Source: Selaginella moellendorffii (lineage: Eukaryota > Streptophyta > Lycopodiopsida > Selaginellales > Selaginellaceae). Taken from it: DNA of 64,000 nt. The notes beneath the pieces are model-generated. The model saw only the letters and a list, made by a program, of their open reading frames with translations. It ran no database searches and was not told the DNA's origin. The stretch is taken from positions 936,148-1,000,147 of the forward strand of contig NW_003314297.1 in the NCBI RefSeq assembly GCF_000143415.4, in the 5' to 3' direction. Numbering within the stretch: the first letter of the stretch is position 1; each line of letters starts with the position of its first letter. This document shows, one piece after another, positions 1 to 13,017 of this stretch. The position numbers were made by a program, and so were the translations under genes.

Positions 1-108
1 GGGGGGGGGGGGGTTCCAAAAGTATAGTAGGGAGAGTGTGGGGGTTGGACCTTAGTGGAGCCAGTTTGGCCAAGAAAGGCCAATTTGGCCTAAGAAAGCC
101 ATACCTAG
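1..108 (+). mobile_element. Left piece of an interrupted 5' LTR (family A)
   Basis: This stretch matches the middle of the family-A LTR. The same text from the poly-G run through the 'ccaaaagtatagtag' segment recurs near 787-905. It breaks off at 108 in CCTAG, and the homology resumes at 1767 with another CCTAG. It is therefore the left part of an older LTR that a solo LTR (109-1766) later split. The older LTR starts upstream of the window, so its 5' end and outer target duplication are not visible. Confidence 0.85.
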
Positions 109-1766
109 TGTGAGACACAAAATCCCTAGGCCCCAAAGTGGAGCCGAAAGGGTGCCATGTGGTAGTAGCCGAAGCGAAAGCCAAACGAGCGTAACACATT
201 TGGACTAAAAGCTCCGACTTGAAAAGGTCAAGAGTGGGAGTGGAACTAACAACGAAACACTCGAGGAACGAGCACGAAGCGAGCAATAAGCGAGGTTCCA
301 AAAGGGGACCCAAAAAGGACCAACACATGACACGTGGAAGTGTCCGAGATGGACCCAAGTTGGGGTCCGAAGTGGAGTCCGAGATGGACCTGAGTTGGAG
401 TCCGAAGTGGAGTTTGAAGTGGAGTCTAAGATGGACCCGAGTTGGAGTCCGAAGTGGAGTCTGAGATGGAGTCCGAGATGGACTCGAGATGGACCCAAGA
501 TGGACCTGAGATGGAGTCCGAGATGGACTCGAGATGGACTCAAGATGGACCTGAGATGGAGTCCGAGATGGAGTCCGAGATGGACTCAAGATGGAGTTTG
601 AGATGGAGTCCGAGATGGAGTCCGAGATGGAACCGAGATGGAGTCCAAGATGGACCCGAGATGGAGTCCGAGATGGAACCGGGACTGAGACCGAGACTGA
701 GACTGAGTCCGAGTTTGAGTTCGAGTCCGAGTCTGAGTCTGAATACTAATACAGGCAATTGGGTGAAAGCCCAAAGCAATCGTCCCCCAGGGGGGGGGGG
801 CTGCGAGGGGTTCCAAAAGTATAGTAGGGAGAGTGTGGGGGTTGGAGCCTAGTGGAGCTAGTTTGGCAAGGAAGGTCCAGTTTGGTCCAGGAAGACCATG
901 CCCAGTGTTGGGTGATGAACTGACCACTGGGAAGTCCAAGATTAGAGTGAATATGGACTGACAAGCGGGGTAGCTTGGTGAAGTGTTCAAGAGCCGGCTC
1001 TAGTTCCCCCGGGAGATCGACTGGGCGATGCTCCCAGTCCAAGTGTGGGTGGCACTACCTACTTGGATACCTGGCATGGCTCAACAGAACCTCGCTCTAA
1101 GCCCATGGCTAGAGCACCTAAAAGCGAAAGGCGGGGAGAGTACCCATGCGGCTTGCGTAAGGCCACGGTGTTCCAAAATGTTGTCCCAAAGTCCCAAACA
1201 GTGAAAGGGAAGAGGAGTCGTCCTCTAGTGCAGTGACCAAGGATACGGTCACATGGTGAGAAAGTCCCAAAGGATAGTGGGACTTAGAGGTCGGGCCTAC
1301 AAGCCTTGATCTAATGGCAGTGTTGGCGAACATGGCCATGGACAAAAAGGGACTTGGTGGGGACTGAAAAAGAGTTGTCGGGGAAGGTTATTCCCTATGT
1401 CTGCGAGCATCCTAAAGATGCTAAGGAGTAGATCTGGGATGATCACTCATGGACGAATGGCCCAGTCTTTGAGAGACAAGATTATGACGTAAGTGGCGTT
1501 AAACCACTGGTGTGACCAAGGTGAATGGGCATGGCCTTAGCGTAACGAGCTGATATTTTGGGGGTACCTTGGGGTGTCGGTCATGGGATTAGACACGTGT
1601 AGCACTTGGACCAAGTGTAAAGGTTGAGTGGCATGGATGCCATTCTTGGGGCTAGCATGCCCCAAGTTCTAATTGGGACTTATGGAGGTTGTGAATGAGA
1701 CTCCTCCAAGTGGTCGGAGGTGCGGTTAAGTGACTAAAGTAAAATGGAAAAAATTAGTCGCTTACA
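109..1766 (+). mobile_element. Solo LTR, family A, inserted in an LTR of the same family
   Basis: The 1658-bp unit starts TGTGAGACACAAAATCCC and ends GTCGCTTACA, so it has TG...CA ends. It aligns along its length with the LTR copy at 35347-37146. Exact 5-bp target duplications CCTAG flank it (104-108 and 1767-1771). No internal region follows, so it is a solo LTR, the usual product of LTR-LTR recombination. Long reading frames on both strands are translations of its internal minisatellite and are not genes. Confidence 0.92.
350..700 (+). repeat. LTR-borne minisatellite of ~12-bp GAGATGGAGTCC-like units
   Basis: Degenerate tandem units of about 12 bp alternate between GAGATGGAGTCC and GAGATGGACCCG forms, then pass into GAG(A/T)CC hexamers near 690-740. 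The same block sits at the same place in the other family-A LTR copies (about 6105-6450 and 35579-36150) with different unit numbers. It is therefore part of the LTR and expands or contracts within it. Confidence 0.9.
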
Positions 1767-2616
1767 CCTAGCTATTGGGTGATGAGATAATCACTGGAAA
1801 GTCCAAGGCTAAAGTGAATATGAACTGACAAGTAGGGTAGCTTGGTAAAATGTTCAAAAGATAGCTCTAGTTCCCCTGGGAGATCAAATGGTCGATGTTC
1901 CCAATTTAAGTATGGGTGGCACTACCTACTTGGATACCTAGCATGGCTCAACAGAATATCGCTTTAAACCCATGGCTACAGCACCCAAAGGCAAAAGGTG
2001 GGGAGGGTACCCATGAGGCTCGCGTAAAGCCACGGTGTTCCAAAATGTTGTCCCAAAGTCCTAGACTATGGAAAGGAAGAGGAGTAGTCATCTGGTGTAA
2101 TGACCAATGATACGGTCATGTGGTGAGGAAGTCCTAGAGGACAGTGGGACTTATTAGTCAGGCCTGTGGGCCTTGTCCCAGTGGTAGTGTTGGTAAACAC
2201 GGCCATGGACAGAAAAAGGACTTAGTAGGGACTGTAAAAGGGATATTGGGGAAGGTTATTCCCCATTTCTGTGAACATCTTAAGGATGCTAAAGAGTGGA
2301 TCTAAGATGGTCACTCATGAACGGATGGCCCAATTTTTGAGAGATGGGACTGTGATGTAGGTGGTGTTGAACCGCGGGTGTGACCAAGGTGAGCATGGCC
2401 TTAATGTAATGGGTGTATGTCGGTGGTACCTTGGGGTGTCGGTTATGGGATTGGACACGTGGAGCACTTGGACCAAGCGCAAAGGTTGAGTGGCATGGAT
2501 GCCATTCTCAGGGCTAGCAAACCCCAAGTCCTGAACTGGATGTGAATGAGACTTCTCCAAGTGGCCGGAGGTGTGGTTAAGTGATTAAAGTAGAATGGAA
2601 AAATTAATCGCTTACA
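1767..2616 (+). mobile_element. Right piece of the interrupted 5' LTR (family A)
   Basis: This is homologous to the 3' half of the solo LTR next to it (compare 905-1766) and ends in the same TCGCTTACA. It directly continues the homology that stops at 108. With 1-108 it makes the 5' LTR of the older element, whose primer binding site follows immediately. Confidence 0.88.
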
Positions 2617-2619
2617 ATT

Positions 2620-2631
2620 TGGTATCAGAGC
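2620..2631 (+). other. Primer binding site, initiator tRNA-Met type
   Basis: TGGTATCAGAGC lies 3 bp after the end of the 5' LTR. This 12-mer is the classical plant LTR-retrotransposon primer site, complementary to the 3' end of initiator tRNA-Met. It fixes the orientation (plus strand) and the LTR boundary. Confidence 0.93.
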
Positions 2632-5600
2632 TGTTCCTTAGTTTGACTTTTATTGGTGCTCAAGTATATCACTACTTGTATTGGTATTGGAAGGTCTGAG
2701 GAGTGGCCCTATCCTTAAGGAGTAGTAGGTCGGGAGGATATGGCTCTCCACTATAGTTCACGCGTGAACTTGTAGGTAAGGTGGTGGGTAAAAAAGGGCT
2801 AATAAGGGAATGATTTTGGGATCTTGGGAACAGTATAAGGTTTTCCTTAGAGAGCTGAAGATGTAATTCAGATAAGCATTTGACTTAGTAAACTAGCTAA
2901 TATAGTTGTGGTAAACAACTATAGTTGGGATCATGGGAAAGATAAAAACTCCAAAACAATAAAGAAGTCATAAGATTATCCTCATATAGTTGAGGTTGGT
3001 GCTCATGAATTTGAGACCAGAATTAATAACCATGGGAGGTCAAATACAGAAGAGGACATAAGTCCTTGAAATGGTAGCCGGGGCTACTCTTAATAAATGC
3101 TAGAACAAAGGATTGGGGGTGTATTTAGAGGATGAATTAGTATTTTCATCACATGGACAAATAGTCTTAATGGGCAAAGGTAGCTCTTATAGAACAAAGA
3201 ATAATCAAGTGTCGAAGTAACACTTGCAAGAATGGTCCTTATAAGTATGACATGAATACAAAAAGTTGTATTCTAACGAGCTAGCACCTCAAAAATGGGA
3301 CTTTTTGGAATGCTTATTGCCAAAGAAAGCCATCATTGGGACACCCAAACATTTTAAAACATTAGGAAGTGGTGTTTGGTGTTATGAGGGCATTAGATAA
3401 AGCCTAAGAGACTAAGTCTTTAATGAATGATGGATAGGAGGTGCTATTCAAATGTCTAAGATTGCAGAGATGGAAAAAATCCATCTACCTAAATTAGACA
3501 AAGTTGAAAAGGGATTTTGGCAAGGCTAGTGATGGGCATATAAAGGCCCATAAGTAGTAACGTTAATCTTGATGTGTGGGATTACAAGGTGAGTATACCT
3601 GGATTAAGGAACCACTCCCTAATCTATCAGGTAGGTTCATCCTTATGAATACTTACTAAGGCATGGTAGAAAGTGCAAAGGTATCTTCTTAGTCTAGAGG
3701 AAAATAACCGAAGGAAACATATGAGGCCAAAAAGCAAGTAATAAAAGGATAGTACCGAACCATAGGAATCGAAGGGCATAACCAAGGGTGGTTATGCAAA
3801 TTAAGAGTGGAGAATCAAGTGAGGGGCTCGAGTGGTTTGTTATTAGCAACCGTGATGCCATAGAGAGTCTAAATATGGAATTATCCATGTTAGACCATAT
3901 GGTAATTAAAAAGCTTGCAAAAAGAAGAAGCCTTAGCAAGACAATTTTGGGTAGATAAGTACCTAAAAAACCAAGTGTATATAGTTCATAAAGCGCGCGA
4001 AATCAAAGTGGTGCAGTAGAAGCATGGTCTTGAAGCTTGCCATGAGGCAAGGTTATCAAAGTTAGGGAAGTAGTTCCCAAGTGTTCAAAGAGAAGGCTTT
4101 GAACAAAAATCGATAGTTAAGGACTTTCACACTTGTGCATGAACCATGTTACAATGGTCAAATGACTTGTTATGTGAGATTGGCAAGTCGGGGGAACAAA
4201 TACCCTAGTTGAAGGTGTTAACTTCAAAAGGGCTAAGCATGGAGAGAGGACTTGGCAATGTGGAAGAACTAAGTTCCTAAGCTGTGTAGCGCGCTTTAAG
4301 TATAAGTTGGTGCATTGGCGTGGGGAGTTACGCTAAGCATCTTGTGTGATGCCGTCCGTAGATGTATATACGGAGGTTGGGTTCGAGTCCTAACCCTTTA
4401 GTGCTTGGGTTCAAGTCCTAACTCACTAGGGCGAGGTGATGGTTTGGAATATAAGGACACTCATTTTTCGGTGGTTATGGACTCTTAGTAAGGAGACTAG
4501 CTTGGGCACACTGCCAAGCGAGGGATGCCCTAGAGTTGTGATGCACGGTTATATTACTTAGTGTGAAAACTTAGCATATCTAACTTGAACACTTTAATGC
4601 AAGTGGCACCAAGGACATGGTGAATAAAATAGGGACACTCAGTCTCAGTTGTTATGGACCCTTGGCTGGAAGGGTTGGCTTAAGTGCACCCCCTTGGGGT
4701 CATGGTCAACAGCTTAAAGGTTTGGAAGGCTTAATACTTATTGGCAAACCTGTTAAGGTGCCAAGATGAGATCACTACACGATCTTGTGGCTAAATAAGG
4801 ATAAAGTCCTTGTTTGGGTAATTAATAAGGTTCTTAGTTCAAAGTATTGATTTAAACTAATAATAATGGTATGGCTTGGTCAAGGTGACCAAGTGGGAAG
4901 AACACTTAAAGGAAATGAGCTATGTCAATGTGATGGCATAGTGAGTCCAAAGAAGGTAATCTCTAAGAGAGACCCATAAGAGGGTCACAAAGTTGTGCCG
5001 TGGATGGGGCCCATAGCAGAAAATGTTAAAGAGACCTACTAAGGGTGAACACCCTCTGGACTTAGCAAAGTGGAGCTTTTGTCATGGAACCAAAAAAATA
5101 CCTCAAGGATGGAGGTAGTGATCCTATGTTGCTTGGTGCAATAATCAATAGATAAGAGCAAAAGACTAATGGCTAAGAAAAAAACCATGGGAATCATGGG
5201 ATAGAACCCAAATGGCAAAGTTAAGCTAGAACCATTAATATGTTGGATGCTAACGAATTGTGGGAAGGTAATGTATTTCCAAGGATGGATTCCTAATTGC
5301 TCCGATTTAGCAAAGGTGGAAGCTCCAAGGGAGGAAGTAGTAAGGTAGCAAAATAATAAGGCCATGGATAGCTCTAACATAGATTATGATAACTAGAACT
5401 TAATGCCAAAAGTGGCACAAAATAGAAAAGAGGATGATGGTGCCCTTGAATAAATAACTTCCTAAGATAAGGAAGTGGAGTTGCAAAAAATGTGCAATGC
5501 AAAATGTTGGAGACACCCAAGAAATTGACTTTGAGAAGTCAAAATTAAAAGTTCCAAAGTGCAAAGGTTACATCAATGGGAATTGAGAATACTTGACAAT

Positions 5601-5874
5601 GAGTAGTGGGATTAAGATAGAAAAAATGTCTCTAACAAGTTTAATGAAAACTAAACCAATAAAAGGAGATAACCACCACAAATGGTTGAATGAGTCTCTA
5701 AATTGAAGAGATTATGCTCCTTAGAGGATGGACAAGGCATGGTGAGCCTTCGGTGTCAAACCATTAACAAATATTGACTAGGTGCCAAGGATGGAAAGGG
5801 TAATACATAGTATTACTTTATAAATAGTTTATCGTTTGATGAGGACATTGAACTTCGTCTATGGGTGGTGGAAT
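2632..5874 (+). mobile_element. Non-coding interior of the family-A element
   Basis: About 3.2 kb lies between the primer site and the 3' LTR. The longest open stretches are about 80-110 codons on the minus strand and show no gag, protease, reverse transcriptase, RNase H or integrase motif. The final bases before the 3' LTR are purine-rich (GGGTGGTGGAA near 5862) and may be the polypurine tract. The region resembles a large retrotransposon derivative (LARD) that depends on another element. Complete decay of a coding interior is the alternative. Confidence 0.75.
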
Positions 5875-6511
5875 TGTGAGACACAAATCCCTAAGCCCCA
5901 AAGTGGAGCCGAAAGGGTGCCACATGGTAGTGGCCGAAACAAAAACCAAATGAGTGTAACACGTTTGGACTAAAAACTCCAACTTGAAAGGTCGAAAGCG
6001 GGAGTGGAACTCCCAACAAAATGCTCAATGAACAAGCATAAAGCAAACAATAAGTGAGTCTCTAGAAAAGGGACACAAGAGGACCAACATATGACATGTG
6101 GGAGTGTCCGAGATGGAGCCCAAGAAGGAGTCCAAAATGGACCCGAGATGGAGTTCAAAATGGACCCGAGATGGAGTTCAAGATGGACCCGAGATGGAGT
6201 CCAAGATGGACCTGAGATGGAGTCTGAGATGGAGTTCGAGATGGATCTAAGATGGAGTCCGAAATAGACTCGAGATAGAGTCCGAAATGGACCCGAGATG
6301 GTGTTCGAGATGGAGTTCGAGATGGACCCAAGATGGAGTCTGAGATGGAGTCCGAGACAGACCCAAGATGGGGTTCGAGATGGGGTCCGAGATGGAGTCC
6401 GAGATGGACCAAAGACCAAGACTGAGATCGAGTCCGAGTCCGAGTCTGAGTCAAAGTCCAAGACTGAGTCCGAATATTAATACAGGCTGTTGGGTGAAAG
6501 CTCAAAGCGAT
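5875..6511 (+). mobile_element. Truncated 3' LTR, family A
   Basis: It starts TGTGAGACACAAATCCC and follows the family LTR through the minisatellite to GGGTGAAAGCTCAAAGC. Homology then stops and unrelated AT-rich sequence follows. The missing part is the second half of the LTR. The minisatellite block here is shorter than in the 35-kb copy. Confidence 0.85.
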
Positions 6512-6922
6512 TGGATTTATTTAGCGATGTCTATTAGCCCAATTATCAATCTTAGGCAAAGAAGCTATTATGGGAACTTTAATGGTTCACAATAAAGCTT
6601 AGATACTCATAAGTAAAAATACACTTGTTGTATAAAATTTTAACAATTGTTTAGTAGGCAAAACTTTATAAATCCTTTGTAAGTTATAATACTTAGGATT
6701 TGTGTCTAACTCGGATAGGCAGACTATTTCCTTGTCTAAGAAAAATCCTAGTACTATTTTTTTTTTTATATAGATAACTCCATAGATATAAATCTTGCTT
6801 ATACTATGTACCTACAAAGTATTCTAAATGTATTATCACACCTTCTTTCACAATAGTAAAGGTATTAGAACACTTCTATATACCTTGAGCAAATTATTAT
6901 TAAGTATCTCACTTGGTAATTC
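6512..6922. other. AT-rich spacer, no gene seen
   Basis: This lies between the truncated LTR and the left target duplication of the next element. It contains a short poly-T tract near 6759 and no meaningful reading frame or RNA motif. Confidence 0.6.
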
Positions 6923-6927
6923 GTCAA

Positions 6928-8072
6928 TGTGGCGCACGTGGTTTTGACCCTTTATTCTATGGTGATTTACTATACGATAACACCATGAAGTGGAACCTAA
7001 ACCCTCTTTATGCCATGTGACATATGCCACGTGTCATATGCCACGTGTCCAAAGGACAGTGGTGCAGAACCCGAGGTTCAAAGCCTTGGGCCACTAAACG
7101 AAGGAACAATGCCAAACTCCAAAGCATGGAGCCAAGGAGTGACGAAACCGGACCATGAAGCAACTCTCGAGTATACAGCCCAAGGAGTGAAGGGACATGA
7201 CCTCGGAGCGACTTGGAACAGTCCTAGAGCAACCAACATCCCAATGTTAGGACCAGCACGCAAAATGGAGCCAAACGGAGTCTAGCACTATTTCGGCATA
7301 CTGGTGGCCTAACACAAAGACATGGGTACTCCACCAACTAGCATGGTGTGGAACTTGGGCTTAGACCCAAGCTGGACGCAAAACAAAGACAGGCACGCAA
7401 ACAAGAGCTAGACTATGCCTCAAGTTGGTCGGCCATGCCCAACCTACCCACTATCCCTACTATACATTTGGAACCACCCATAGCCCACCCCCTTTGAGGA
7501 ACATATGCTTTGGGCTTTCACCTTAAGCCTCCTTTAGTATCAAGAGTTAGTCTCTGGGACAAGCTCGAAACTTACTAAATATGGAATGGCACTAGATTGT
7601 GAATTTTGACATAGGACGAACACCATTGTGTTCAAGCCAATCTCTACATTCCGTAGACATGCCAAATGAGCAAATCTAGACAATTTCCATGATTAACATT
7701 TGGGACTAAATTGAGACTACCATAAAGAGCATGATAGTGAGGGTGTTTGGTAGACACGGTAAGCTATCATCCAGCGATATTGAGGGACTAATCTCAATAT
7801 ACAAGGGTTCTTGTCACTAGCTAATGCAAGATATAATGAGACGGGAACTCCTTACCAGGCTAAGTATGCTTAGTTAATAACACGTAGGAATTCCGTCCTT
7901 ATGCTCATCCGGTTTAAGTACACTCGAAATGCCTAATTAACTCCACTAGCACAAGAGGGATTAATAAAGGGTCTAGCAATACCGACCTCCTGCCATCGTG
8001 GCAGTAAGGAAAAAGTGTCCGTAAGGACTGGCCGACAGGTAACTTTCGATACCCGAAGTCACATTCGCAACA
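6928..8072 (-). repeat. 3' LTR of the family-B element
   Basis: 1145 bp, reading on the minus strand TGTTGCGAATGTGACTTCGG to ...CCACA. It aligns with 13018-14081. The differences include a short duplicated ATATGCCACGTGTC-type segment near 7016-7050, present only here. Confidence 0.9.
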
Positions 8073-8092
8073 CTCTCCCCCCTTAGGGAAGA
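8073..8092 (-). other. Polypurine tract of the family-B element
   Basis: The minus strand reads CCCTAAGGGGGGAGAG directly before the TGTTGCG start of the 3' LTR. This is the expected position and composition of a plus-strand priming site. Confidence 0.8.
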
Positions 8093-11000
8093 TCGACGTC
8101 TTCGTCGATGCATATTCAAGTCTAGAATACCACCAAGGAAACAATTCTAGAAAAAAGTTTACGGTATTCATATTATATGAGAAATGCACCAACTTAAATG
8201 AGTTATGAAGCAACCTCTTTATCTAACGCGGATGCGCTACCCACTCAAACACTTTCCGGCTGTCGCTGACAAGGAAATGACCAACAGAGTTAGCCACCCT
8301 TGCTACTCTGGGTGTCACCCAGCTTACAAAAGTGTGATACGCCCCTACCTGCAAGTGGCATAGAGAGAGAAGCCAAAGGCCCCAACCCTCCTGAGCAAAG
8401 AAACCAAACCCATCGGTAAGGTTTAGATAGTCTATTGTAAATAGGCAGTTAGAGTTGTTTACATGGTCATGCCCTTTTTAATGGAATAAGGAACATCGAC
8501 AAAGAGGCAGATTATGTGACCAGTCAACAGTAGCTACCCCATGACTAAAGATTTCACCATGCACACAAAGTGCCGAAGCTAGTCTGCCTATACTGGCCCA
8601 AACGCAAAGATTAATAGATGGCCAATATCAAAGTCATAGACAATGATATCTTAGAGACTTAATTACTAGTGAATAAAACTTAGATTAGAACACAAAACCA
8701 GTATAATAGAATGATAGGAACCACCAAGATCATCATAATTGGTAAATATAGGAATCACCATCCAACAAAATTCAATAGCAAGTATATCATCAAGGAAACT
8801 CAATGATGAAACTTAACTACCGAAGATGGCAGACAGTATGCCAAACAACTTACTAAGATAACTCAAAAAACACAAAGTATCATTGACTGGCAAACAAAAT
8901 GCTCGTGAATGTATCACCCAAAGGAAATAACATCTCAATCCATCAAAACTAACTCAAGCAATGATTAATAAAACAGAATGAATGTTACAAGACCAACAAA
9001 CACTTATTCATGCCAACTATCACACTAATCAATCTGAATAGATCTCAGTCAACAATACAAAAAAACTCAAGTTGTTTAAGCAAGTATTAGCAACATCCTA
9101 CTGATGTTTCAAACCCAAAAGATTAATCCAAAACAAACCACAAAGAACATGTGGTATTGCAAAAAACCATAAACCATCAAAGAGAGCAACTGATTATCAT
9201 GAAAGATCATCAATTATCCTATCAATAAAGAAATGCATAATCATTGTCGAAGAAAGAATCTACCATCCTAAAGAACGGCAAATCAGTCTATATCAAAAAT
9301 AATCAAGAAAAACCTTTTGACAAGGATAATCAACCATTCTAGATGATAGTTAATTATTATCAATGATTGCTAGATACAAAAGCCAACTTCAACATCGAAA
9401 CTAATGAGCCAAAATGCCTTCCCTAACAACTTTTACAAATGGATCAATGAGCATAAAACTCAATGAACCAAAAGCTCGAAAAAGCTTATAGCCAAGTCTT
9501 ACCTATTAATGATCATGAGTTTCACATGAATTAATTTCAATGCTAAAGAAGAAATTATGGTACAACCCATAATATCCTCCTCAACACATTCATAAGCTAA
9601 ACTTTATAATGCCAAAGCTAATGAAAAGCATATCTGCATCAATCCAAAAGCTAAACACAATGGAGTTATGCTCAACAAGTGATCATTAAACAGTCCTCCA
9701 TAAATCCATCTATAGTAAGACGTAACTCACTTCATAACAAGCACAAGAAGGATCATCAATGATCGATACATCCCAACTCAAATCCAATAAGGATTCAAAT
9801 ATTCCAATATCAATCACTAACTTTTCTTCTTGTAATGCTAGCATAATCCACGACTAAATCACTTTTCAAGGAAAAACCAAAGCTCAACCCTCTACTAAAT
9901 AATCTCGTCTAGAATGCAACTAACTCAAATTTGCCACTTAATTCGTTTGAACGTCAACACAGTTGCTAACTAGCAAATGCACAAATGCCAATAACACAAA
10001 GCCATAGCCAAATCATCAACACTATCTTCATCAAGACTAATGAAATTCAATGTCAATCCTAAGGAGAAACATCTCATCTCACTTGAATCTCAACATCAAT
10101 AATGTCAACGATAAAGCATCACTTCAATGCTATCAGCACCAGAACAAAGCTAAAAGAATGTAAAAGTGAATCACCACCCAAAGCTCTCTAGCAACCAAGT
10201 TAATCAAAGTCAAAAATACTTTTACTTAGTATCCGAGATTAATCCTCCAACAATACTCAACTATAAATAACACATCATCAAGGAGTGATTCACCACGTCT
10301 AAGACTCAATGAAATCCAACACCACAGACTAAATATAACTAAATGATATCAACAAAAGAATCAACATGCTAACATGGAAAAACCATGTAAGCCACGACAC
10401 GATCCTCCGCAACACCATTCAGTAAAGCAAACCCATCACTACTAAATCATCATCGAGCGAAACAAGTGTCAACAATTTGCAACGAAGTCTACAAGCAATC
10501 ATTAGTCGCAAAACAACTAACAATCACTCTTTAACTTCCCTTCTCAAGACCCAAACACTAAACTCATGCCATGGAGTCATATACTCATCCAACATGAATG
10601 TAATACCTCAAGTATGAGATAAAAGTTCATGGACAAGCATAACTAAATGACCACTTGAATCCAACTCAATTACAATAAGCTCACTAATGCGTTTTGCCAA
10701 TGGCTTTGAGCATGCCTTGAAGAGGCTAGCTATGCATGATCAACACTCAGTCAAAACAAAGTGAAGACCATGAGATGGACTCATATCGGTACATAACCTC
10801 CTCATAGACAAAGCTATAGTACGGGTATTAACATCTCAAACTCAAACAACTAAGTCGAACATCACTATCCTCAGCCAAGGCGTAAGGCTTCCAAGACTAT
10901 GTCAAGATCAATGAGAACTCATTACTCTCATAGAGTCTAACAAAATGCAAAGTGCAACCATAACTCTACAGAAGAAAGGCACAAGGGTCACCCTTCTTAG

Positions 11001-13005
11001 AAAAGCGCAACAGCCACTTTTCTACACCAACTCTAGACTCTATCCAACTCAATTGCCTTAGCCCCAAAAGTCAACATCTCTTTCAGGTTGCATCATACAA
11101 ACTATTTACTAAAGTTTAAGCCAACTGAAGTCAACTCTACCCCCTTCACTAGTTTGTATTGGCTTACGAAAATGGATTGGTTTTCGGGCAAAGTAATCAA
11201 CAGATCAGTCATTGGAAAAGTCTAAGAAAATTTATGGAAAATTTTCCATCCTAGAGAAAGAATGACTCTTAGTCCAAGAATGCAAACTTTCAAGACTCAA
11301 CCAACTTCCTCCTACCTACAACTTCACATAAATTCACCTTAACACAAATTCTCATGACCCATAGTATGCTTAAGCATTGAACATCTTTGCCCATTTTTCC
11401 GATATCCAACACTAACATTTGCAAAATGCAAAATAAACATCTAAGGCTTGATCACGAAGAACATATATTTGGATATCCACATTGCACTAACACTTTTCTT
11501 CAACTATCTTCAAGATCCAATGTAAAGCCAAAACTCTAACAAGAAAAATGACATGTAAATTCAAGGTTTAAGGAAAATTCCTCATCACTTGAACAACAAT
11601 GCCACTTCCACTAACACAAGTGCTAGCATTATTAATGCTTTAACTACACACCTTCTCCATCCAACAATCTACTCTAAGTGCTAATAGATCAACTGATGAG
11701 CTATAGCAAATGAATGCTACAACTCTTTTCTAACACTTTATGGGCAAACTTTTACAGAAACAAGGTACCAACTTAAGCTTAGCATAATGAACCACTAACG
11801 AGAATCCAGTCAAAGCTACTACAATGCTATTTCGTGTAAGTAGACTAGCTTTTTCATCAACCACTTTGGGGTTGATCATAATTTAACCAAGCAACTTCGT
11901 AAACACATTGCTCATTATCACATGGATATGACATAAAAATCACAATGTCTTGATCATCAATCAAGCAACACCATGAGCAATGTCAATATCATTACTTCAA
12001 AGGTTTATGTGAATATCAAGTGTCAACTTGATTCGGCAAAATGTAACATAAATGCCACACTCCACCGATAGAGATTTACAACACCCAACACCACCAAATT
12101 TTGTTCATAACATGGACAAACTCATGCCACTCTCTTTCCAACCAAACTCAAAACTAATCCAACACCAAGCTACTCAAGGAGCAATAGCAAGGTTCCTCGG
12201 AAAAGAATTGAGCATTGCAACCCAAGTCTTCCAATAGCAAGCCTAGACAAAATGGTTTAGCGCTTCACTACTATCCATCCCATAACTCACCATTTATAAG
12301 ACCATTATTTCCAACATACATCAAGGTAGGGACTCTTGACTGCATGATGTGAACACGAGCAATGAATTACACTTTGTTGCAAATCATCTCTTCAAGAAGG
12401 AAAAATGATTTACGTGTTTGATCCTTCGTCCCTGATGACTCTTTTTTCAGTCTCATCTTTTAACTAAACCTCAAGCTTGCTTTCGCACTGCCTTTAGTCC
12501 AATCTAAGAAAAGTTTATGAGAGAGTACGGCAATTATTACTTGAACCAATAAACTAATCTCTACATTCTTAATTAATCCACTTGTAATCATGCCTAGGAA
12601 GGATCCACTAGTGCCATGCTATACAACTACGGACCAGCCTATTTGCCACTCATAGCAAACCTAGGGAAGGTTTACTTTCACCCACAATACATGGAACAAC
12701 TCATGGAACCACCAATAGGCTAATATTAATCTTGTCAACTCAAAGAGTAACCTTGAGTTGCTAATGTGCCTCACTCATGAGCCCAAGTGCAAACTCGTGC
12801 AATCGGAATAACTCAATCCATCTTATGAGCCCAAGCGAAAGCTCATACAATCTAGTACGAAAGGTAACCAAATTCCATACCCGAGGAACGAATGTGAGAC
12901 CTTTGCACCCAAACGTGTACCCACTCGGATCATCGTTTTCATCTCTGCATATGCAATGAGACTAGTTGCCCAATCTCATTGTATAATACTCGCTGAGACG
13001 TATTT
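8093..13005 (-). mobile_element. Non-coding interior of the family-B element
   Basis: About 4.9 kb is strikingly A- and C-rich on the plus strand and poor in long reading frames. Only two stretches of about 60 codons are open, near 12052 and 12777, with no retroelement motif. Short similar phrases (catcaa, caatgatcaac and the like) recur, but no clear tandem unit was found. Confidence 0.75.
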
Positions 13006-13015
13006 TCTGATACCA
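13006..13015 (-). other. Primer binding site of the family-B element
   Basis: The plus strand TCTGATACCA is TGGTATCAGA on the minus strand, 2 bp inside the 5' LTR. It matches the first 10 of 12 bases of the initiator tRNA-Met primer site and then diverges (AA instead of GC). Confidence 0.85.
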
Positions 13016-13017
13016 AA

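Noticed and set aside
1..12. Poly-G run at the window start
   Set aside because: It corresponds to the G-run inside the LTR (compare about 790-801), so it is element sequence, not a telomere or vector end.
350..700. Regular short direct repeats resembling a CRISPR array
   Set aside because: Units of about 12 bp abut one another without unique spacers, and the locus is eukaryotic retrotransposon DNA.
205..852. Several 60-136-codon frames with ESEMESEMD or GLHLGLHLG patterns
   Set aside because: Translations of the LTR minisatellite, not proteins.
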